From Glandiceps talaboti (Eukaryota > Hemichordata > Enteropneusta > Spengelidae), in the NCBI RefSeq assembly GCF_964340395.1, contig NC_135558.1:15700000-15763999 (forward strand): a stretch of DNA of 64,000 bases, in the 5' to 3' direction. The notes under the pieces are model-generated. The model did not search any database. It was not told the origin of the DNA and worked only from the letters and a program-made list of their open reading frames with translations. This document shows, in pieces, positions 47,771 to 58,600 of the stretch (positions are counted from its first letter, which is position 1; each line of letters begins with the position of its first letter). The position numbers and the translations under genes are program-made.

Positions 47771-49780
47771 CCTAATGCATTCTGCTGACTCCTATGAGGC
47801 GTTGTGTTAATTTCCGTAAGAAACAACCCTAGACAGTGACGGAGGGGCAAGTTTGAACTCACTTTTTTCGGCAGTTGCGTCTTATTGAGTGTAAGATCAT
47901 TAAACAACTCCTGAACACACTCATACAAAAACATCTTCATATGAAGAAAACTGAAGAAACACATTGTTAGATAAATACACAAGTTTCAACATTAACTGGT
48001 GGGTGAATTTGAAGTCATAAATCGAACACATTGATGAATTGGCAGTCCGTCGGTCAGGTAGGGAACGACGGAAACCATCTATCTGAATAGAAAAACATTT
48101 TTTCCACTACTGTGAAAGAAATGACCCACAGCAGGTCCTATAAAATTGATATTGGCAACTAAAACCAATTTTCCTAGCCCACCCCTCTTTCCATGTCAAA
48201 TGGTTTACTCCTCTACAGTCACCAGTGATATGACATGGGCCTACCTACTGTGACAGTCAAAGGTGTGTTATAGAAAACAACAAAATCTACCACGGTTTAT
48301 TTTTTTAATATTTGAAACTACCCATTGTAAAAGAACCTATACTACTTGTAAATAATGAAAACTGATACAGATTGCGATTGTCACCGTGATAACCTCACTG
48401 ACAAAGCAAATAACCCTGTTGCGCTCACTCGTGGAATGTTGTGGATTACGTGCATATTCAGAGCGAAAAACACAATCTGACTAAGGTTACCAGGGAACGA
48501 GTTACTACGAAAACATTGCAGAGGTGATTATGTGTTGCATGATAAGAAGGTCACAACCTTGTAAACCCACTTGACAGGTGAGGGAACCAAAGATGCTAAA
48601 AACAATTTGCCATTGTATACGATATTATAGACTACTGGTTAATTTTTACCTAATCGTAAAGCGTTCTAGATCTGTCTATGTGCATATCTCTTTGTAATCT
48701 AAGTGTATCAAGGACTGAGAATGGGCTTGTCAAAGATATTGCTAAAATCATAACGCAACATTATATTTCCATAAACTGTAGTGTTTGGTAAAAGATATTC
48801 AAGAAATACAAACAACATTATGTGGTGAAAATATATTGGCTGAAGCTCAGAATCGATATCGATAAATCGAGAACAATAGCGTTATTTTTTTCCAATCAAT
48901 CTGATTAAAATCTGAATAACATAAAAAACAAAGATAAGTAGTAGTTGACTTAAATCCGTCTATCTCATCGACTACTGTGTTGAATACCACAAGACATGTG
49001 ACGTGATTATCAGAACACAGCCCTATATTGTGTGATGTACAGTTTCGGACATGCCTATGCTATCATTTGCCGTACGTTAGTGTTATCGTATTTTACAATT
49101 ATTTGAATAAGACTTTGCCATGCTAAATTAGTATTAGAGTTGAAACGATCAGTATGCAATAATGTCAATCTAAACGCTGACAAGTGTAAAAAGGAACCAT
49201 CACTGAAAAATATACGACTGGGTGTACGTTTGAGTCGTGATTATCCATGCCAAAAATCTGTCACTTTAACAAGTCTTGATATTTATTAAGTCTGTTATTG
49301 TTTAATCCGACATACATCTGTGGTTTTACGTTATCCCTAGCAATACATAACACTCCATTGTTTAAAATATGTTAATTGAAAATCACTAGCACATAAGAAT
49401 GAAAACGTTTAAAAATACCCCCCCCCCTTTCGTCTGAGTTACACCTTATATTAAAGGGGTAACTCGAAACTCCTGAGGTATCTGCAAAGAAAACATTCAT
49501 CTGGAATAACACGGATATTTTGATTGCGAGTAAAATAGTATTTTATCCTGAATTTGCAAACGTTGACATTTCGTATGTGGAGCAGTTATATGGGGAGGAT
49601 GGACAAAAGATAGATTGGGAATACGTGCAAAATGAAGGCGTTCCTCGGTCCTCAATACTGCGATAATTTGGGCAGAGGAATGCTATTCCTACACTACCAA
49701 ATAGTCAAACAAAGCCAGATACAGCGGTAGGCGAAATCAAGCTTTATTTTGGCAGAGAGTCTCTTCCATTGAACCATTGT

Positions 49781-49781
<1 letters not shown>
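47771..49781. other. Non-coding stretch, no gene seen
   Basis: About 2 kb of AT-rich sequence with only short unremarkable frames. A C9 run is near 49420. Upstream regulatory sequence of the receptor gene may lie here, but no promoter can be pointed to. Confidence 0.45.

Positions 49782-49825
<44 letters not shown>
49782..49825. repeat. (ACA)n trinucleotide microsatellite
   Basis: About 14 units. The poly-threonine frame at 49769-49972 is its translation plus chance sequence. Confidence 0.95.
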
Positions 49826-49826
<1 letters not shown>

Positions 49827-50928
49827 GAATAATTATGCATATAAGACTTGAAAATGTATTTATTCGACCAAGAACAGAAGTGTATTTTACACGTGTGTTT
49901 GAGGGGAGAATAAACTTATTTGAAACGATATATCAATTGCCAATGAAGATTACCATAGACACAAAACTTTAAAAAAGAAGAAGATATTTTGGCAGCTCCA
50001 AATGTCATAGTTTCATGTAATCAATTTTCCAATTAATGGTTCATGATGTATAATAATGCATATAGTTCGGAATTTTCCATTCTAACAATGTGTGTCGGAC
50101 CCAAAATCCATGGTTTTGCCCTTACGGGAGGTATTCAGTTTAAGTCTGGTTACATCACGTGGTATTTTCGGTGATGACAGTCGGTTACCTGAAACAAGAT
50201 GGTAGATAGTGGGCCATATTTTTTATGTGACAGTCAAACATTATAAATATATTGATTTATCCGATATACAGTTTGTAGCTCATATGGCGGTTTTACCAAA
50301 TATCCCAGTATTGACCTTCACAAATTATAAATGCTATTCCCTTTGTTCTTTCAGCAAAGGTGCAAATTCTTCTTGTTTGCCGATGAGGATAGGAAGGCAT
50401 CTTGATATGCATCAAAGATGTGGCGTGTTTTATACTTATGCTGTAGAAGATACAAGGTAAATTGTTCGTGACAAGAATTAAAATTAAATTTGAAATTTGA
50501 AATTAAAATTAAACTCCTTGTGACTCCAGTTCTATGTGACGTGGCGATAGTTGTATTAGCAAACGCAAATATATGAGAAGAGAACATTATTGACATCATT
50601 CATTATCAGATGTCAAAATAATCAAAAATAAATCTGAAAACTTGGCTACCTGCTTTAATGTAACTTGTGGCGTAATAGAGCTTCAACGTTTACATACAGA
50701 CGATGATATTCGTAGTCTTCAAATTGTAATAATAAGCATTTTTCAAGCCTATCCATACGAAATATCCTGAAACTTCATTGAATGTAAGATCTGATGTCAG
50801 AAAGTAACCTACACGTTACATACTGGGCAATTTGTTTTGCAAACTCTTTAAGAATATATTTATATTTTAATGTGTATTCATAAGAGTCTTACTATTCGTT
50901 CTAACATAAGTCGCTCACCGGATGGAAA
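49826..50928. other. Non-coding stretch before the receptor gene
   Basis: No gene recognised. A frame at 50209-50460 (83 codons, Cys/His-containing) has no support as an exon. This interval may contain 5' UTR or promoter. Confidence 0.4.
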
Positions 50929-51058
50929 ATGATGGGTCTAAAAGAATTAAATACACCGATACTGATAACACATGTATTCTCCTTTCAGCTTCTTTGTGTT
51001 CCGTTAATTGTAAGACTCGTCCTTGCGGCGGAATTTGAGACATGCCTTCCGCAAAAAG
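50929..51058 (+). CDS. Receptor exon 1: signal peptide
   Basis: From ATGATG it encodes a short polar start and a long hydrophobic core (ILITHVFSFQLLCVPLIVRL) ending LVLAAEF, a plausible secretion signal with cleavage near AA-EF. The donor is AAAG|GTAACA, phase 1. A T-rich CAG acceptor (TTCTCCTTTCAG, ending 50988) is in frame inside it, so the exon may instead start at 50989 with the true start in an upstream exon. Confidence 0.5.
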
Positions 51059-51310
51059 GTAACAGCATCACATTTAACCTAACGCGATTGTTTTCCTTAA
51101 TGCCAACAGCCTCGTGCATGCAAACAGCTTTCGTCCTTCTTTCATGTAAACGTCATTCAACATATGAGACACTCCTTCATTTAGAATATCTAAGTTGTTC
51201 AAACTGGCAGAAACTGCACATATATGTAGTCTACTTTCAATCCAATTTTTACGTATGTGACCAACTGCTGGATGTTTACCTTCAGTAAATAAATGTTGTG
51301 TTATGCTCTC

Positions 51311-51361
<51 letters not shown>

Positions 51362-51473
51362 AGTCTGTCTGTCTGCCTGGTGTATGTATGTATGTATGTA
51401 TGTATGTATGTATGTATGTATGTATGTATGTATGTATGCATTGTATGTATGTATGTATGTATGTATGTATGTA

Positions 51474-51514
<41 letters not shown>

Positions 51515-52584
51515 ATGTGTTTGTGCGTATTTGGACATGATAACTAAGAAAACTACTGCGTCAATAGTAATAAAACTTCTACATATCTTGCTTATCCTAA
51601 CTATCAAAACTGGGTTTTGGTAACATACTGTGAATATTAATGATCTGTTTGCATAATTACTGATTTTGATAATTAGGCAAATCTTAAGAATGTAAGCTTC
51701 AAACTTTTTTCTAATGTGGTGCTTGCATGGTTAATAACGATGCACACGTGTTTGCCATAGTTTTAGATTGTAATTAATTAGTTTGCATAATTAATAATAG
51801 ACTAAGTGATAATTAGGCAATATCTTAGTATAGAAATTTCAAATTCCATATCATTTGGTGCATACATTGATGATAACAAGTGGCTGTGTCCTATAAAGCT
51901 TTATGACATAGTTTATATGTTAATGATTCATTGGCATAATTGATGATTTGTCAGAAGATCCTAAGTTTGCAAGCTTTAAATTTCATATAGTTTGGTATAA
52001 TTAAATTCCAAATTAAGGAGTGATCACGTATGATAGCTATATCTGAGAATTTTGCATTCCGACGTGTATATGACTAAAATTCTAAAGGCTTTGTCATTGT
52101 AGTTAGTGTGCATCTGGCATATCCTAAAGTTGATTAAATTGTAATCATCCAATTTTATGTCTGCGTAGGTCCACAAATCGCAGACAATGATGTCATTGTT
52201 GTGCCAATAAACGTTGATGTCTATACTGAACCAGGGAGGACAATGCGTTTGGATAGTAATATAGAAGAGGATGAACGGCTTTATACTGTCTGCGTGAACA
52301 GAACTAAACCAGGTAAAATGACATCAGACATTAATTGCTACAATTTTTTTTCATACAAGTTGGATGTGAAGTGCTGTATGCTTAATCTACCTTGAGTTGT
52401 TTGCTTTATTTCTAATTAAAGACTTACTTACTTTCCAGCTACGCCCTAAGTCAAAGGAACTGCTAAAGGACAGTATGTTACTAATACATTCACATCATCA
52501 AACTGCTGGATGCCGGGGGTGGATCATAACATTTTTCCTTTCGTATGGAAGGAGATGTATCAGGGGTTGAAATGTCTGTGTGTC

Positions 52585-52628
<44 letters not shown>

Positions 52629-55600
52629 TTTTCTAAAAACGGCAAGATCAATTCAAACGAAATAAGGCGTAATTCATAGGGTAATGGCAAGAACTGATTA
52701 GGTTTAGGTAAACATTCTGTGAATACCAATGAGCAATTTGTGCAATTAGTGGTTTTCGGTAATTAGGCTATATATCAAGAATGCATTCTTCAAATTCAAT
52801 ATAATTTGGTACATACATTTGCAATACCTAAGCACATCTGTCCTGAAAATATTATTGATGTAGCTGTCAGTTTTAATAAGTTATTAGCATATTTCGGTAA
52901 TTAGATGCATTGGCCACAAAAAAGAAAAGCATTGTTTCTGGTCAGGAAATGTCTAAATTCGATGCGAATTTAATTTTTTTTAATTGTTCAATTGTTCATG
53001 GTTAGTTCTGCAGCTGTCTTTACTGAAGTAGCAATTAGCGAAGGTTGAGTTATTTGATGTTTTCCCATCGATCTGCAGACTGCATTCGTTGGAAAAACAC
53101 AGGGGAAAAGAGATCCAAGTGGGGCAATTTTAGTGATACGCAGTGGCCAGTAATAATTCCTTCTGATTTGTTGAACTCCTACTACGGTGAGAGCTATGGT
53201 ACAATGTTCTATAAAAGCTTCACATTACATGTTGTAGTTGGCCATAAGATCGCATCTGCAGGCAATCATGCTGGAGAATTCGCTGACATAAGTTCATACA
53301 ATCTCTTCACCATTTCAAAATTTAAAATCTTGTTTTTACTTCGTTCGATACTTGTGCGTGTTTCTATTTCTGAAAGGATGCGTGGGGAGATCGTCGGTCA
53401 AACCAGGTCAGCTTCAACTTCCGGGTGAAATCACCAGCTTTCTACCAAAAATTCTTGCTGGAGGATTCGCCAAGATAAATCCATACGATTTTTTCTTCAA
53501 TCAAAATTGAAAATCTTCTCTGTTTTAATATAAATCTTTCGATACTAAGGGCGAGTTTGCGGCCAGAACGTGTGCATTTATTCGTAAAAAATAACATTAT
53601 CACAACAATGCAAATGAGATAAGTAAATGTTGTTACTGTACATGTGTTGCAATGTTGGGCAGTATACTAAACATTTCTTTCAGGAAGTAACATTATCGTT
53701 GCGTGTACAAGGGAGGTCCAAGGAATGATATACAACAGGCTAAAGCGCCATGAGTTGATTCCGGTGAATGGGAAATGGTTTCTTGAGATAACTAACGTCA
53801 ATAAAATAGATGACCACGGTTCAAGATATGTGTGGTGGTTCCTTGTATCGGGAAAGCGAGGAGATGCTGGAATCTATATTATTGGTAATATAGACTAAGT
53901 ATAAGGGTTATCGAAATTATTCATATTTTACTATGATTTAACATCCGGGGTTTTTTAATGTTTAACCGAGTATTTCTATTCCATGAGTTTGTTTTTCTTT
54001 CATTGCATATATTGTTACCATGACAATGAGTTACCCTCTGTTTTTAACAATTATTACAAAGTATAGATGATGAAGAATACTTTTGCCAAAGATTGGGATG
54101 GGTTCTGTTAAACAGAGTAAAAGCAAAAGCGTTTTATTTCCCATGCTAAAGGTGTATAAATACAAAAGTGGCTCTGCTGGTTTGTGGAAAAACTCGACAT
54201 CCGTACTTTGTAGCAGGGCATAGACGTTTGGGTACCTATAGTGTGATATCGTGAAAGGTTTTCTACCAAACCCTTTCAGATTTCCCAAAATACAATGACA
54301 GAATGCAGATGGACGTTTTCAAAAGATTTCAAAGTTAAATATCTTTACGTACACGTAAGTTTATTTATTACCAAGAAAAAATATTGCTGCATTATCGCTT
54401 GGTTGTCGGGAGTACTATTTAATTATTCATGATGTGTTTAATACTCTACTGATTATAAACATCCACTTTACTAGGACTTTGGCTCGTCCATAATAAGGTG
54501 GGGTGTTTGAGGGTTTCTTTTAAAAGGTATGATTTCTTGAGCCTGTTACTTATTTGATATTTGTAAATATATTCCCATTACCAATATTTTATCACATTCT
54601 ACAGATGAAGAATATGAACAATTGATACAAGTAATTGGTCGACTCGGAAAATGGACATCTATCATATACGATCTCAAAGGTTTCAAGCCATATCAGGTGG
54701 AATTTATGGACAGTGCCGGAAACAAGTTGTTCCTTGTACAAAGTACCAATGGTGAAATGGATTCCTGTTATCTCCTGAGTGATGACACTAATATATATCC
54801 TTTGCAGAAACAAAACTATATAATACTCAATTTTAGTACGCTGGAGTGTCAGTCCGAGGATTTTTACTACTTGGTTATGAATGCTCCACAAGACGTTGGT
54901 GGCAGCAAAACCGTCAGAATTAAGTTACTGGTTGAAGGTATACAAATTTGGCCTTTAATGCTTATTGATGTTGCAGTTTTTAACTGTAATGAATCATTTA
55001 CATAATTACTGATTTAGGTACTTAATATGCATTAAATATCAAATATTCTTTTTTATATTCATTAGTGATAACAGGACGCATATGTCCGCTATAGCTAAAT
55101 GGTAAAGCTTTTTAAAGTTTAATGTCTTATTTGCATAATGAACGTCTTTTTTTATAATATGAGGGCAATAACTTATGTTTTCAAGCTTCGAATTTCATAT
55201 ACCTTGGTACATGCATCGATGATAGCAAAGTGTTCCTGCCTGATATCGCTTGATGATGTAGTTTTTAATTTCGTCGTTTATAGCGTCATTCTACTAATAA
55301 CAGACTTCACTTCACTACTTACTATTAATTTAAATTTAATTCTGTAAATGCCAATCCAGTTTAACTCATTTCATGTTTTGCTATTCTTCGGTTTCTTTAC
55401 AAATCTCGCTCTGGCAAGCAAATATTTGGGATATGTTTTTTGAAATAACTCGTGTTCTTGCTGACATGGGTACGTATATGTATGGCTTGTTTTCCTTTGT
55501 GTACATGTCTAGCTTCAATGATTCCAAATTTGAAATGATGTTAATTGATGTACTTGTTTGTTGATTCCCGTAGAACACATTGAAGCACACATAAGATTAT

Positions 55601-58600
55601 CATTGCCACCAAGAGCTGCTGCCAGGTCTATTGAAATTACTTGTGAGGTGGGGAGTGTATTCGTTTCGTTGGCATGGTTTTTCAAAGGAACGGAAGTTGA
55701 GGTGAGTTTTTTAATTGATCCATAATAGTGAAAAGTGCCAAGGGAAATATAACCGCAGATGTTAGTAGAATTGTAACGCCCGGGACCGGAGTACAATGAG
55801 ATGTGGTGCTGTAACAAATCTTTGCAAAATAGCGAAATATTAATAGGTCAACTAGACGTACAAATTTGTCTGCCATACAAAATAACAAAAGACAAAAAGA
55901 CACACGTTTTGCATTACAGTGCGATCCTACATATATCCCAACATGCATGACGGATAGAGCAAAATGTAGTCAATCAGCTATCTTTGATTCTCAAGTAAAG
56001 ATTCTTAATTCTTTTTGAAAGGGCCAACAATTCTTGTTTCACAGCTTCATAAATGTGTAAACGTATGCCTAAACTGTTGTGCTGAACCGCTTAGTATCTA
56101 TTGGTTATTAAACCGGTACTCTACTTCTGTTTCAGAAAAACGGCAGACATTATATTACAACTGAAAAGCGATCGAGCAAGTTAATTATCAATGACCTAAC
56201 GACTAGTGACTTGGGGCCTTACTTTTGTGAAGTACAGACTGATTGTAAAAACATTAGAAGCTTTACAATGACCCTTGATTACAAAGGTATTTAAAATTAA
56301 TATCATGTTTATCAGTTTATCTCGCCATTTGACCCTTGGCGACGGCGTCTACTGATGCTCATTTTCTTTAATGCCATACGCCATACATCATTATGACTGA
56401 GGAGCGAAACTAATACAATAACCAACCTGTTTTTGTACCCAGTTACTCCGGATACATCATACAGTCGTCGAAAACAATTCAAACAGCAATCGTGCAATTT
56501 TTAAAGTGGTTCGATTATTCATTGAATACCCATTAGAACTTGAACTTGCATATATTTACACTTCATATTTTACTTGTTACCATACAGACGCTCTTTGTTT
56601 CGTTCCACCGGTTATCAGATACCAAATAGAGTGATGTTTCCACATAATATATCATCTATGTTGGAATATCCTCCAATTCTTAGCATATATATTGACTCAG
56701 GAGAGGGTACTTTGACCAATCAACCAATATCATCAATACATGTGACAAAACATGGAATACGTTCAGAAATTGGTGTTTCACGCAGACTGGGAGGATGGGG
56801 TCCGATTAATTCACAAATGACCGAGTTATCTTAATTTTATTAAGATAAATTTAACTCGCTGCCCCAACTGTAAGAGGAACTAATTCTTGCACAACGGCGG
56901 CGATATCAAGAGACTTCTGACACAAATGTGCTACATAATTGTTTGTCACACTTATGTTTTCTTTGTCTTTTCTATTTTGCATTATTCATCTATTTCTCCC
57001 AGTTTGTCTCCAAAGTGGGTTATGTAAAACTGTAGTCCACAATGAAGATGATGTCCAACGTACTGAAAGACAACATAGCCATTCCCAACCGCCAACATTA
57101 CATAGCATTTTAATGACGATCAGGAAGGGAACTAAATCAACAAATTCACTTGAGAAAGGTGTGCACAATGTTCTTTATGCCATCGTATAAGCGTCGGGCG
57201 CAGGGTATAGAAATAAGTTTCTCATGCTATTATCGACTGCACCAATGGGTCTACAGGCATCTTTTCATAGACTGGTGAACATGACTTTGCTTTGTAAATC
57301 TCTAAGCATAAAGAAATGCGGCTAAGTTGTGTTTCTCCCTAGCGTTTATGGACTTTTATACAATGCAGTGATTAATAAAAAAAAATCGCTATGTCATTTA
57401 GTTAAGGTACGCTATTATAATAATGGATACTAGGTGAACTGGTATGATCTGCTGAAACTATTTTTTGTTGAACAGTAAAGAATCCCGGGAATGATGTATG
57501 TGGGATTAGGTGATTCTCTAATACTTTCATTTAATACATCATTGTCATATATTTTGACGCCAATTAATATATTCCCAAATACTTATATTACGACTACTGT
57601 AATTTGAGTGTAACCTTGCTATTTGAATAGGCAATATTGATTATTACGTCAGCTATTATATTTGTTCTACATTATTACGGTCTTGTGGATACAGGTCAAT
57701 AATTGTTTACTCAGTAAATTGCAAATGGATGCAAAACGTGTAACAAATTTCTTTTTGTACGTAAAATAACAAAATTGTGCAATTTATTGTGTTACAAACA
57801 AGGACATGGTATATGTTATTTCAAATTGTATGTCGAGGAGAAACGCATAGTAAAGTTGTTTAAGCAATTAGGAAATCCAAAATAAATATCCATTTATCAT
57901 CCATATAGCCACTTTAAAATGTAGTAATGAACTAACACTTTGTTGAATCACAATTTAAGGTAAAATGGGATATAATCCACTGCAAGTATAAAATCACATT
58001 TTTGTATGGAAATGAAATTGTGACTTTACCTTTTTATCAACATGATACATTGTTAGCAGATGGCTCACAATTTTGAAAATCCAATATCACCACATAAAAA
58101 CACCTTTGCATTTCTAAGAACTTGGATTTTACTTTTTCATTGTTCCACATTATGGTTACAAATTTCTCTCTTTAGTAGGTGAAGATATGGCATCCGGGCG
58201 TAAAGATGCAAGTGGACCACATGCCTACGTCATAGTACTACCTATAATTGCAGTTGTAATGGCCATAATAGTTGTTGCATTTTCAATTAAACAGCTATAT
58301 GACACAAGAAGATTAATACGCAAACAGATAAAATTCAAGGTCGTCCAAGATGAAATGAGGTGCGTTATAGTTATCAATCAATTTTGTCTTTTAGCTGGCT
58401 ATTAGGTTGCTTAGATATTTGGTTTACATGTCCCTTGGTAAGTCATTTCAGGTTTATTCATGCCCAGTTGATAAGAGTCATTGTCTATGTTTAGCTCATA
58501 TTTGGTCAAAAACGTTATTGTTGACTTGCTTTCCGAAATCGTTGGTCGGATTGCTTCGGATACTTGATGTACTTTGGGGGAAGCATTGCTCACGCCAAAT

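Noticed and set aside
49769-49972. Poly-threonine frame upstream of the receptor gene
   Set aside because: Microsatellite (ACA)n plus chance sequence; no start or splice support as a first exon.
51074-51607. 177-codon minus-strand frame across the first receptor intron
   Set aside because: Mostly Thr/His and Asp/Arg/Gln microsatellite translation; the rest is antisense of exon 1 and flanking intron.
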